Positions 1 to 10,550 of a stretch of 64,000 nt of DNA are shown here, piece after piece. Each line of letters starts with the position of its first letter. Position 1 is the stretch's first letter. Source of the stretch: Pythium myriotylum (lineage: Eukaryota > Oomycota > Peronosporomycetes > Pythiales > Pythiaceae); the NCBI GenBank assembly GCA_023091665.1, contig JALJCQ010000033.1, positions 1,054,001-1,118,000 of the forward strand. The letters run 5' to 3'. The position numbers and the translations under genes are program-made. The notes under the pieces were generated by a model. It saw nothing but the letters and a program-made list of their open reading frames with translations, made no database searches and was not told where the DNA came from.

Positions 1-359
1 TACTTGAATTCATTATGGGGTAGACTTTCTACATCGGCGTAGGTATATAAGTTTTGAACAGGTTTCGTTCAGAATGTATTCAAACATACACCGTACGAAA
101 GACGTTTGGCGACACAATGTTGTAACTTACACCAAACTCGGAAAAGATGGGAGGAAGAGAGGTGCCAGATTGGCTCAGTCAGCTCAGCTTGTGCGACATA
201 AAAGATGCATTATTCAACGAAGTGTGCATTCAAACCCAACACTCATCAATCAGACGCCCACATGGAACCACTCAAAATCAGAAGAGCTACCACGCGCCGC
301 GCAAGAAAAATCCAAAGCGCAAGTAACTAGAAGTGCTGGGGAGAGATGATTACATTCGT

Positions 360-1010
360 CTCCATTTTCCCCGATGCTAGAATTAACCCCAATTACGAGC
401 CATGGACGGTCAACGTGTTGCGCGGTGAATGCACTCGCCGAGGGCTTCGAGTAAAGCAGGACAAAGACAAGAAATGGGTTGAATCCTGCTTCTACGCAAC
501 CACGATGCAGTCGAACCGGCATTTCTCGAGGCCCTATTGAAACTCGGCGCTCACCAAGCTGCACCTATCGACTGCCGAACCTCTTATTCTCGAACAAAGT
601 CGGCGCAGATTTTGCTGCAACGGGTACGGAGCTCGCTTTTATCGATTGTTCGCTTGCTAACCTTCATATCATGGGCACGTGACGCGCTCAGCAGAACTGA
701 CCTTGATGACGTGAACGGAAATCGTCGAATGGGCTTTTGGGACCACCTGGAAATTGCTTACAGGACGGCGCGCAAGGACTGCAATGCGCTTGTTGCTGAA
801 GACGAGATGTTCGTAAACATCAATCCTTCCCACGTCATCCCCTACGAGGCTATGAAGTTCCAAATGATGTGGAAGGATATTCATTAGGGCTTCACGGTGG
901 CGAATGCTCGCTTCAGACAGTCGAGAACACACGAGGCTGAATTTCGTAAGTTTGTGCGCGGGTGTGGCGATGTTTTGTATTTGTGGCACTGGCTGCAAGG
1001 AAGTTCTCTT
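360..1010 (+). pseudogene. Broken member of an oomycete multigene family, function unknown
   Basis: Frames read in succession give a basic N-terminal segment with a motif like RGLRVKQDKDKKWVES, then a conserved-looking block RLPNLLFSNKVGADFAATG, then a segment beginning DLDDVNGNRRMGFWDHLE and continuing to about position 1000. These blocks lie in different frames, with a stop at 885-887, so the copy is broken. The order (SAP-like DNA-binding-type start, LLFS block, then FWD block) resembles a large family of hypothetical proteins I associate with Phytophthora; this is recollection, not a search. A second copy with the same LLFS and FWD blocks lies on the minus strand near 35.8-36.5 kb. Function is unknown. 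Confidence 0.5.
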
Positions 1011-1019
1011 GTCTCCCAA

Positions 1020-2771
1020 ATTAACAACTTGATAATGTTCTAATATATGGCGGGTAAAACCCTAGTTGCCAGACTTTGTTCATTTAGGAATGCTCGAGCG
1101 GGATCAATACTATTCTACCTCGAGTGTCGCTCTCTTGATTGTGCCGCCACGACCGACGAGTTATGAGCACCATGTAGTGGTTTACGAGGGGAGCGACAGT
1201 TTGACGCTGAGCCAAACGGGAACGGAGGCGCAGATACCGCAAGGCGAGAGCCAACGATGCCATAGTTCACCTAGTGAGATCTGTCGGCGCTTAAATGTAT
1301 CGCCAATACTGATCGGGAAGTGCGCGTCCGGTAAGTGATAGAGCCGCAGCATTTCAGCTACTCGACAAGCTTCGAGCACGAATAATTGATCTCGAGTGGC
1401 AGCTTGAGCAGGCGTTGACCGAGGATGCTCGTGCGCACCCCCCTAGAAGAAAGATCTCGACCTCTACCTACAGAGCGGAGACCAGTTATGGGCGATCTAT
1501 CGTCCCGGCACTAGTTTGGTGCAGAGGCTGGCTCACTCACAGTGGTGTGAGGCAGAACTCTGGGTGGTATGGACAATTACTATTTGATAGGGGGAGCAGC
1601 CATAAGAGCAAACCCAACGGTGCTTTATGCCCGAAAACTGTGTTAAAGTCGGGACATCGACCTTTCTCTTGGTCGGGCCCTGTGCGAGGGTAGTAAACTC
1701 TTGCCCGAAACCACTCCGTTTTCTGAACGAGATAGGGGAATTAGAGATTCTGATTGGTCCATCCCGACGGCAGCGCCGACTCACCCAACAGAGCTATACT
1801 AGTTCAGTTTGCGATTTGCACGCACGCTAACACCCGCCTCACCACGCCCACGAGCGGAGGTGCAATACATTCGTTTGCCCCCGATCTCCGCTTTGACGAT
1901 GGCGGCATCGTTTTGTTCCAACAAAAGCTGTAAACGGCACCAATTTCGCTGCATTGTGGCCAATAGAACATAGGTATTACATTAAGTCGAGCTACATGAC
2001 CCGACCTGAGGAAATTTGAGAGCTTTAGGAAATTTTGGAGCTTTTGGCCAATGAAATAAAGTAAATATTTATCCCAATGGGAATTGCTTGTCGAGAACGA
2101 TAGCCTGTTGGTGAAATAGCGGAGTTTCTGTCATTGGCTATTTCCTCAGTCACTCATCCAAGACAACTTGCCGCCGGGGGTGGCTGAGCCGATCATTTTC
2201 GAATTTGCGCAGTTTGTTAGCTAGAGGGGACCAAGACAATCCGTCAGCATGAAGGCCCTATGGCCTGACAAGAGAGTTTGTGGTTCCTGTGCTTTAGAAG
2301 GCTAGTGCAATCATTAGTAATTAGGTGTGCTCTCCAAATTCTGTCTTGTGCTGTTCAACTGAAGACAGGTCACAGCGAATCCTCCTCAGCGGCTAAGACT
2401 AGGTTAGGAGTTCCCGATAGAAGACTCTAGAATCGCAAAAGACGCTAGTTCGCTAGTTCGATATTGTCCCGGACACGGATTTTGATACCGTAAACTATTC
2501 TTCCTGTAACTTTTCATATATTTGGAATTCCGAGAATCAGAAACCAGCGCCGAAATCCGCGTGATTCTGACTTTGCTCCAGTTTAGCTACTGATTTGACT
2601 TCTGTCGAATTGAGCGACATCTGGTGGAGTTTCTGATCTGTCTTCGATTTTCTCGCCTCATGGTTCACCAACAGATGACACGCAACCTACTTTTTGGAGT
2701 CTCAATCGATAAATCTCAAAGTTAATTTCACGTCTACGATAATATATACTACGTCACAACTAGTACCTGAG
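1020..2771. other. No recognisable gene
   Basis: Only short overlapping open frames on both strands, none with recognisable motifs. The part after about 1980 is AT-richer and stop-rich. Nothing else supported. Confidence 0.5.
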
Positions 2772-2825
2772 ACAAATTATGCTGTCATGTACTCACGTTC
2801 GTGAGATCATGACAGCATAATTTGT
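2772..2825. repeat. 54-bp near-perfect palindrome
   Basis: The arms begin ACAAATTATGCTGTCATG (2772-2789) and end with its exact reverse complement (2808-2825). The centre, CTCACG-TT-CGTGAG, is itself palindromic; only the dinucleotide between the blocks is mismatched. It lies at the 3' edge of a decayed Tc1-like transposase frame, so it could be two abutting terminal inverted repeats or a small hairpin element. Confidence 0.75.
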
Positions 2826-3528
2826 TTTGGGACTTGCGGTATAACTTGAGCCACGCGCGTGTGTCGTTAATGATCTTGTCGAACTCGAGTCGCAGCTTCT
2901 CTCCCAGCTCATCCATCGTTGAGGCGGATGCTGAGCAATACGAGTTTTGAGTGCAGCCCACACAAGCTCGATGGGCTGTAGCTCCGGATGGTATGGTGGA
3001 GTGTAGATGATGGTGTGGTCGTACCGCCTGGCGATCGCCTGGGCGACGTAAGACGGGGGAGGGCGGTTGGCACCAGCCACGACTCGATCGCTGCTTTTCT
3101 CCACTTCGATGTCGGTGGTGGGTTTAGGAGACGCTTGTGGTAGGAGGAGCCGTCCATGTGGATAGGGCACAATCGATAGTCGATCAGGAGCTGTACACAC
3201 CAAAATGGTTGTCGTGAAATTGCCGTGGTAGTCGGCGTCGTCGGCCGGCTCACGATCCGACGGCCAATAATTGAAGCTGTCACAAACCGACGTTGCCTTT
3301 GCACGTCGCCCCTCACACCAGCACCGACGACGCAATAGTGACACCCAGCACCACTGCGAATGTAGCGGAAATTGTCAGATAGCACCCACGTCTTGCCGGA
3401 GACGTGGTGCAGGTTACAGTAACTCTCGTCCAGAAGCACTTCTGGCGTAGGTGGGTTCGATTCTGTCCCAACGTAGTTAGATGATTTGGTTGTGAGGTGT
3501 TGCTGTCGGAGAGCGATCACAGAGGGGA

Positions 3529-3560
3529 GAAGAGAGAGAGAGAGAGAGGGGGGGGGGGGT
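3529..3560. repeat. GA-rich and poly-G simple repeat
   Basis: A run of GA dinucleotides is followed by an uninterrupted G tract, inside the decayed Tc1-like frame. It lies at one of the frame breaks and probably reflects slippage. Confidence 0.85.
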
Positions 3561-3842
3561 AATCAACACGGGGGTCAGGTTGGCGCCCCTTGATGTACGA
3601 GCAGCCAGTCGAATGAGAACCCGCCGAATGGTTCTGTGGGACACACTCACATCTTTTTGATTGGGTAACCCAGATCTGAGATCCGATGCAAAGGTGGGCT
3701 CCATTCGTAAATTTTGCTCATAAATAATATTTACGAAAATTCAGAATAGACATCCGTGCCTCCGTGCGCGGATGCACAGCCGCGAGTCGTCATCGAGGGG
3801 GCTGTTCTCCCGTTTCTCAAAACGCGCGCAACCAACGCGGAA

Positions 3843-3866
3843 CCCCCCCCCCCCCCCCCCCCCCCC
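3843..3866. repeat. 24-nt poly-C tract
   Basis: An uninterrupted run of 24 C residues (poly-Gly on the minus strand) lies within the N-terminal part of the decayed Tc1-like transposase. Its length may be uncertain in an assembly. Confidence 0.9.
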
Positions 3867-3985
3867 AAATACTTGGCAACCATATTGCGGACACGCTTGT
3901 GCGGCGACGCGAAGGTGTCGGATTTGAGAGCCGAGAAATAGTCGGCAGCTCGGCCGATCATGGTTCGTTTAGCCTCAGGCAGCAT

Positions 3986-5082
3986 TGTGCTGCCGACGAA
4001 GTAGAAAGTGAGAGATTGTGCACAGTGAGAATATATGTGTGCCTTGAGCTGCGCAATCCAACGATATAGTAACGCGTGTGTAGCATTAGTCTACGGTGAG
4101 AAATGTCAAATCTAGCGGGGTTCGGTATCAAAACGCATGTCCGGTACAATAGTTCGCTAGTTCACTAGTTCACTAGTTCGACACTTCGAACTTTTAGAGC
4201 CAGTTTCTTCCCCATCAAACAACAAGCGGGGTCGCGTTTGAGCGTTCCTATATCTGCGTGTTGTAAAAATCATATTATGCACTTCTAGAAATGGTAAGCA
4301 TGCGTATACTCCAGATTTGTCAAATATCAGAAAACAGAATAGAAACAGCAGGGGGAGGTATTCAAGCCTCACAACTCCAAAACAGTATGGTCACCCATCC
4401 ATATCCAACATTCCCCGCTACGCGGATACTCGACGGACGCTCCACGCACAAGGCCTCGCGAGTTGGCTGTCGAACCGATAACACCCACACCGTCCAAGAA
4501 CCGCTACGTCGATCTACATACCGGAACACGTCATTCAGGCTACGAATGCAGCTTCCAAGTCCAGAGATAGGTTTTTGAAACGGGCAGCTCAAGCAAGTGC
4601 TTTCATGATGTCTCAGACTTACAAGTTGGTAAACAAGTATCCAAATACTGAAGACGACCTCTATCTGTACGTTTAGGCTAAAAAGCGTCACATTTTACCG
4701 AGCAATTCATCCGCAGTGAGGTGGGCTTGTTTCGCAAAGTCTTTAGACCAAGATTGGACCCAATGTAGCTGTGTCTGATGTTTTACTGGTACACGCTATT
4801 CACGGAATGACAGCTGCGAACGATGGCCTTGAAGTTACTGATGAAGACGTCGAGCGGGTAAAGTTTCCGATGTTTGAGTAGATGGACTTCAGGATGCAAG
4901 TTTATCTAATCGATGTTGTGCTCGAAGGCAGTATCGGTAATGCGGAAGGAACGCTCCCACTGGTATGATGACTTGAAGACATATCGCGACAACATCACCT
5001 CCAATCGAGCCGTCAACAACCTCTCGTCCACTCTTTAAGGTCATCCTAAGAAGGCATTGGTACTGTCGATTATCCTGGTATA
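3986..5082. other. No recognisable gene
   Basis: Short open frames on both strands at 4291-4578 and 4362-4691 have no recognisable motif. A degenerate tandem repeat of the unit CTAGTTCA/G occurs at about 4149-4180, and a similar unit occurs at about 2447-2462 on the other side of the Tc1-like element. Nothing else supported. Confidence 0.5.
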
Positions 5083-5297
5083 TACCGTAATGGTCTTCTT
5101 ATAAGAGGCATCCACATATAGGAGACAGGCCTTTATTGAGAGCACTTTCAGAACAGGTCGAGCAAGCCTCACCCAAATAAGTACATTTTTGCGCCTAAAA
5201 TCTCCGTCGTCTGTTGGGAAACCCACCCCACATTTCAAAGCGAGAAACCATGACGGAAGGAAGGACAACAATCCAAGGAACGCATGCCTATCTTAGC

Positions 5298-6720
5298 CAG
5301 CACGTGAGGCGGGCTTACTCGTACGCGTTCAAGCATGACGTCGTCGTGTTCTACAGCTTGGGGCGGCTTCCATACGGCCGCCCGCCCAACGGCCTTATGG
5401 ATCGAACGATCATGCGTTTTTTCCCGACTTGCGCCTGGACGCAAAAGAGTCTGTCCGGAAGATGATATACCGGTGGTTGAAGCAAAGAGACGCGATTTTA
5501 GCGGCGGCATCTGGCGTCAAAGGCGGGCGTTGCCAGCGACTGCGCCCTCTCGGAGTGGCTACCGTCATGAACCCCGCCCAGTAAGAGATCATCGTCGAGT
5601 GGATTGTTGATCTCCGCCGCGGCGGCGTCCCAGTCTCGGCATCTATGCTCAAGATCAATGCCCTCGAAGTCGCGGCGGAGGTCGGCATACCCGAGGGGGC
5701 ATTTGCTGCGTCGAAGCAGTGGCGCAAAGGTTTCCTCGCCCACCATGCGCTTTCTTTCCGTGTCCGCACCCATCAAGGCCAAGTCTCGGTTGCCGACGGC
5801 CAGCATACAGCCGCCGTTTTTGCTGTTCAGGTGCGTGCGGTGATGGAAGCACTGGGCATCACCGTGGTGATGAACGCTGACCAAACTGCGGTCACGTTCG
5901 AGCTTCTCCCACGCAAGACGGTGAACGACACCGGCGAGAAGACTGTCTGGGTGCGCTGTGGCGGAATGGACAAAGAACGTGCGACCGCGACGCTCATGGC
6001 CAGTTCAGACGGAAGCAAATCTCGTCCTCAAGGCCAGACCCTCCTCAGCGCTAAAATTCAAGCGGGAAACGTTGAGAAGCGCAGAGGGTTTGGCCGTGAC
6101 GTCTGGAAAGAGATGCGTGAGCTCCAGGCCGAGCACGGTGTGGAAATCCACGGCAATCGGACCGGATGGTGGAACGAAGACATCATGGTCCACTACCTAA
6201 CAGCGCTCTTTGGTGAGCGGCACGTCCACAGCCCTCCCGTGCTCCTTCTACTCGACCACTTTTCGGCTCACTGGACGGATGAAGTGAAGGCCTACGCGTG
6301 CTCGAAGAACGTCGTCCTCATGAAAATTCCGGCCGGGCTCACGTGGCGTGCCAAACCAGCGGACGTCGCCTGGATGAAGCCCTTCAAGGACTCCTTGCGA
6401 CGCTCCTGGTTGGGCAACCTCCGGGCCCAGCTCGCGAACAAGACACCTGGAGAGCGTTTCAAGCTGAAGGCGCCGACGCGGCGGGGCGTGACGGCGTGGG
6501 CGACGGCAGCATACGAGTCGCTCTCGACGACTACAATCAAGAATGGTTTTGCCAAGTGTGGGATGATGTCCTTCACGACGATGGTGGTGAGGTGGTGGAC
6601 GCTGAGGATGTCTTACAAGAGCTAGTGAGGGAAGGGGTCGTCAGCTACCGCGCGAAGGACATTGTCACGGACGAGATGGATGTGATCAGTGGCTCCATGT
6701 CGGATGCCGAGGAAGACTAA
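5298..6720 (+). pseudogene. Pogo/CENP-B-type (DDE superfamily) transposase, frameshifted
   Basis: An N-terminal block with RRAYSYAFKHDVV looks like the psq/CENP-B DNA-binding start. It is followed by frameshifted segments, then a long frame (5645-6625) with NADQTAV (first catalytic Asp region), LLLLDHFSAHW (second Asp region), KPADVAWMKPFKDSL (third) and the C-terminal TIKNGFAKCGM motif typical of pogo-like transposases. After about 6565 coding continues in another frame as an acidic tail ending SDAEED at 6720. At least three frame changes and one stop in the N-terminal third make it non-functional. Family assignment rests on motif order. Confidence 0.75.
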
Positions 6721-6796
6721 GACAAAAGAGAGAATGTTAGTCATTGTACCTTGTATTGAGAAATGAGTATGCGAAATTACCGTTTTATGGTGCGGA

Positions 6797-6880
6797 GAAT
6801 TAATGAGTCCGACCGGAATCGAACCCACGACAACCCTGCTCCCTAAATTAGGGCCCTCAATAGACTCCACTGAACCGTCA
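6797..6880 (-). repeat. tRNA-like module inside pogo copy 1
   Basis: On the minus strand a box-A-like CGGTTCAGTGG (6867-6877) and a perfect RNA polymerase III box B GGTTCGATTCC (6815-6825) are spaced as in tRNA genes. The would-be acceptor strands do not pair and the T stem has a mismatch, so this is not a working tRNA. It reads as a tRNA-derived (SINE-like) piece. It lies between the transposase stop and the right inverted repeat; a similar module lies at the same place in the second pogo element. Confidence 0.55.
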
Positions 6881-6987
6881 ACACCATTCGGTTTTGGGGT
6901 TGTACGGGACAATTTATAAGCGACAGGCCATTATTGAAAGCACTTCCGTTGCATTTTCCTGTCCTTTATAAGAAGACCATTACGGTA

Positions 6988-7683
6988 CGTTGTTCGGATC
7001 CAAGCGTTACACTCGTGTGCACTACTCCGTGTGTCTCGGACATGGCACAACTATCACGAAGGTTGGGGATCCAACACAGCTTATGAAGGACAACGTTTGC
7101 GAACTCGTAAAACCTCTATCTTGGCAGAACAGGTGAGTAACCCCTACCATAACTAATTCCACTCTTCGAAATATCTGGATTCACTGCTCGAACTTTGTTG
7201 GGGCGAGCTTCAAACACTTTGATGAAGTGTCCGCGTCTTTCGCCGCCTGGTCAGGCCCCAGGAGCTGGCACAGGACTGGCTTAGTTGGCTAGGAAATTGA
7301 ATGACAAGAGTTAGTTGGTGGTGTTAGCCTGGTACACTATTGCAGCTACTCACCCACCTTTCCAGTCTGGCACAGTGTGCCAGGATCTGGGTTCATCCAC
7401 TAGATCTTCCCAGTAGGTGAATTTCTTTCTGGTTTCAAACTGGCTTTGTCTGGATGTTAGCTGGATTCATCCACTTCAGAAACCGGTTTCTACCGATCTT
7501 CCCAGTTCAGATTGCGCAATTTCCGGTTAGACCACACAGAGTACACCAGTCACCCACCCCGACTAAAAGCCGTGAGGCGTACTTTAGCGAATACACACTT
7601 ATTACTCCCACAAGGGCTAAATGATGTGGGGTAAGTTCCTGTTTAGTCCGTGTATTTTACACACTGAAAAGTTTATGCTCTCA
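6988..7683. other. No recognisable gene; short internal repeats
   Basis: No supported coding region. Around 7370-7510 two related segments share TTCATCCACT and GATCTTCCCAGT, an imperfect local duplication. Nothing else recognised. Confidence 0.45.
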
Positions 7684-7830
7684 AGAGGAACGATCTGGTG
7701 CAGTGGTTTGGAACCTCCTCGACCATGCCACTACCCCGGGTTCGATTCCCACCTCAGTGACTGTTTCCAGTCCCCTGTAGGATAGGGTAGTATAGGGTAG
7801 GGTAGGGTAGCATCGTCTCAGGAAAAGATG
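7684..7830 (+). repeat. tRNA-derived SINE with TAGGG-rich tail
   Basis: Box A TGGTGCAGTGG (7696-7706) and box B GGTTCGATTCC (7739-7749) both match the RNA polymerase III internal promoter consensus with normal spacing. Downstream is a short unrelated stretch and then a run of TAGGG-type units at about 7785-7812. This head-body-tail layout is that of a tRNA-derived SINE; such elements are known from Phytophthora. Its ends were not fixed because no target duplication could be seen. Confidence 0.65.
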
Positions 7831-8258
7831 GGACTGGCCTCAGATCGTCAGGTATGTAGCTTTCTCTAGCCATTAGAGTGAATGTGCATCATTCATTCCA
7901 AGTATTTTTTATGTCAGTATTCAATGTCAATGATGTTGCATGAGAACAGGTACGATGAAATTAGTTAACCCGTTCGCGGTTGTAATTTCTACAATGGAAA
8001 TAGTATCAGTATACAAAAATCAAGTAAATAAGGCGCAGAAGGGTACAAATTGTTCCCTTCTGGAAATGACTGTATAAATATTTCGCACCGTGCTTTGTAA
8101 CAAAAATTTTACAAAAACCCACCATATGGAACATTACACTATATAGAAGAACTTTGGCGGACTCAGATTTTATCAGAAAAGATACCCACTTTTGCCAAAG
8201 GGAACAAATTGTTCCCTTCTGAGGGGGTTCCAACTACCCACTTTTGAAAACGGTGCAA

Positions 8259-9210
8259 ATATGTGCACCAGGTTGGAGTGGTCGCAGAAAATGCGGAATC
8301 CCTTCTCTCGCTCGAGTAGGCACGCGAGGTCGTCGCACACGCGCACAATAGGATAGGCCTCTTTCTCGATTGCCGATCAGTTCGCCTCGGCGCCATTAAA
8401 CAGCCCGGCCTTGCAGGCGAGCACCTCATGCGCCTGCTCGACGACCGTCGCGCCCGCTTTCCACTGCCTGACCTGGGTCAGCACGACCGCCCCGCCTGCG
8501 TTCGAGGCATCCTTGAACAGGCAGACATCGGCAGCAGGGTCCACGAAGTGCTGGTTCGTGAACGTCGTGAGGAGTTGCAGCACCATCTGGAACGCGGCCT
8601 CGTCGTCATCGGACCAGTCGAAGTCGGCACCGGCTAGCTGCTGCTTACGGCGTCCGCGCGCGGCCATCACCGTCTCCAGCTTCCGCTGCAGCGCGCCGAC
8701 CACGCGCACGTAGTCCACCATGGACTCGCGCAGCCAGTTCACCGCGCAGAGAAAGTTCTGCAGCGCTGCGGCCGTCGGCGGCAATGGCATCTTGCTGAGC
8801 GCCTCGAGGCGCGCGAGATCGTGCTGATGCATTCCCCGTCGATCAGCTTGCCGCACCAGATCGCTCGCGGCGCGAAGGGCTTGCACTTCTTTGCGTTTAG
8901 TTTCAGGTTGCGCTCGCGCAACAATACGGAAGAACACGCGCAGCCGCATGATGAAGTCGGCTAGGTTCTGCGCGAAAAGCAGGACGTCGTCGATATACAC
9001 CAGCACTGAATCGTAGAGCTGGCCGCGGAACACGTCATGCATCTGAAGTTGAAAGTGGAGCGGCGAGTCAGCGGCGCCTTGAGGCACGCGGGCCGGTGTG
9101 AAAACGCCATCCTCGGTGACAAAGCTAAAGATTTCGCGGCTCTCCAGGGAGCTGCCAGAACCCTTTAAAAAGTCAAACTTGGCAAAGCCATACGTCCCGC
9201 GCACGCTCTG
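8259..9210 (-). pseudogene. Gypsy RT (3' half) and RNase H fragment captured in TTAA element
   Basis: On the minus strand a 275-codon frame (9204-8377) carries the RT segment with VPQGAADSPLHFQLQ and the catalytic LVYIDDVLLFA (YIDD), then the thumb/connection, then an RNase H start with LFKDASN. A TGA at 8377-8379 interrupts the frame; beyond it EKEAYPIVRVCDD and FCDHSNLVHIFAP continue the RNase H domain in the same frame or with a small shift. This is the downstream half of an RT whose upstream half is at 16346-16984; the complete LTR element at 9211-16340 separates them. The fragment stops abruptly where MITE-like sequence resumes. Confidence 0.75.
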
Positions 9211-9513
9211 TGTAACGGTCCACGACCGTTCACAGTACCTGCGCTTGAGGAAGCGTGAGCAGCCGCTCCGAGTCGACCCCTGTCGACGAGCGCCAAAGAC
9301 TTGGCAAAAGGCGAACTGATTGTATTCAGATTATTCCCCTGGGGAATAATCCCCCCTATGCCTGATATCCCTGGTGTCTAATACCCAGGGATATCCCCTA
9401 CTGAATCTAATAAAAGAGAGTCACTACTCAGGGTAACTTTTCCCCTAAGTGGACCACACACGTTATGTACCTACACAACCGAACTAACTTGTGTAACCTT
9501 GTACCCCGTTACA
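9211..9513 (-). repeat. 3' LTR of the gypsy element
   Basis: 303 bp with TG...CA ends and 8-bp inverted termini TGTAACGG/CCGTTACA. It contains two internal palindromes, TTATTCCCCTGGGGAATAA and the pair GATATCCCTGG/CCAGGGATATC. Near-identical copies occur at 16038, 18750 and 22649. Confidence 0.92.
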
Positions 9514-9528
9514 CCACCCCACACCTAA
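9514..9528 (-). other. Polypurine tract
   Basis: On the minus strand a G-rich purine run (AGGTGTGGGGTGG) directly precedes the 3' LTR, the expected site of plus-strand priming. Confidence 0.65.
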
Positions 9529-10550
9529 AATGAGGAACACCCATGTCCCTACTTTAGGAACAGCCGTGTTCTAGAAAAGGAACACGAGTCTATTCCAGTA
9601 CGGAATTTCCGAGGGCCCACACGGCAATGAGTACAGACTCATGGCGACCATGAGCGCGAAGTCGCGTGTCGATTTTTCGACAACGACTGATCGAGAGCCG
9701 CAGCGGCTTGGCGCTACACCTCGCTGCGTCATGAGACGCATGCAGGCGTGCGCGCGGTCGCCAGCGACCACTGGATCATGACGATCCCCCAAAACTGGGC
9801 CATTATGCCGTCTGACGGCGGCAAGCCAAAATGGCATGGTCAGACGACCATTGCGAGGCGAGCAGAGCTCGCGGCAAGCCCAAACTTCGCACGCACACTC
9901 CGTGCGATGGGTTCTTGCCTTGTGCGAGCGTACAGACCTGTACGATGCGAACTCGCAAACTTCGTCTCTTGACGGTGCCCAGAACTGGGTCCAGTCTAAT
10001 ACTGGAGACTGTGGTCGGTGGGTACCCACCGCGAGTACTACCAAGTACTTGAGAGGCTGGCTAGCCTCATCCAGCGGCTCAACTGAGTGCGTGGAGTGCG
10101 GGGATACCCGTGGCAGTCGAACAACGACGTTGCCGGACAACTTCGTGTTGTCGGCCACACGCTCGGGCGTGATGGCTACACAGCAGAGAACTGCTCGGTG
10201 TAGCAACACCAAACTGAGCCAGCCACTCTGGCTTGGTGTGAGCGTTGTCCAACGCAACTGATGAGGTCAGTAGACATTGTCGAAGCTTCAGGTGAGCCGA
10301 ACGCGGCGTTCTCGCCAACTTCATGGCCTTCTGCTTGGGTCTTGTACTCATGTCTATAATAGACAGGGACAGTCGACTTGACTGAGACGGAACTTCCGTG
10401 CGCTCCACTGAGCGTCTTCCTTGAGGAACTTGAGACACTTCTCATCTTGATGGAGGTGGTCGGTCCCACCTACTGGAACCTTCCAGGATGATCTGATCAT
10501 GTTCGCATGCGCGAACAAGATCAGAGCAATCTTGCCTGAGAATAGTCTCA
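9529..10550. other. 3' internal region of gypsy element without a supported gene
   Basis: About 1 kb between the pol stop and the 3' LTR. A 228-codon open frame (10257-9571, minus) starts with TTG, lacks an early ATG and resembles nothing I know; it is more likely untranslated leader or tail. The first about 175 bp next to the LTR are repeated at 19053 and 22952. Confidence 0.5.

Larger units (their letters stand above)
2793..3985 (-). mobile_element. Decayed Tc1/IS630-type DDE transposon
   Basis: Minus-strand frames give, in order: a short N-terminal block around 3985-3860; a helix-turn-helix-like block containing SVSHRTIRRVLIRLAART (about 3700-3590); a block with the first-aspartate motif LLDESYCNLHH (about 3450); DGSSYHKRL (about 3150); and the typical distal motif TPPYHPELQPIELVW (about 2960). 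This order fits Tc1/mariner-IS630 transposases, where the last block carries the third acidic residue. The frames are broken by several indels, and poly-C and GA/G simple repeats sit inside the coding region, so the copy is dead. A palindrome lies at its 3' edge. Confidence 0.7.
5085..6985 (+). mobile_element. Complete pogo-type DNA transposon (copy 1)
   Basis: The left end CCGTAATGGTCTTCTTATAA (5085-5104) and its exact reverse complement (6966-6985) form perfect 20-bp terminal inverted repeats. Both are flanked by TA (5083-5084, 6986-6987), the target duplication expected of pogo/Tc1-class elements. Inside lie a broken pogo-type transposase and an antisense tRNA-like module. Two roughly 25-bp related segments, both starting GACAGGCC (about 5132 and 6921), are in direct, not inverted, orientation just inside the ends. 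The structure is intact although the protein is broken, so the copy could only be moved in trans. Confidence 0.85.

Noticed and set aside
6797..6880. Functional tRNA gene
   Set aside because: Box B is perfect but acceptor strands do not pair and the T stem has a mismatch.
9571..10257. 228-codon minus-strand frame between gypsy pol and the 3' LTR, possible third ORF
   Set aside because: Starts with TTG, no early ATG, no recognisable motif; more likely untranslated.
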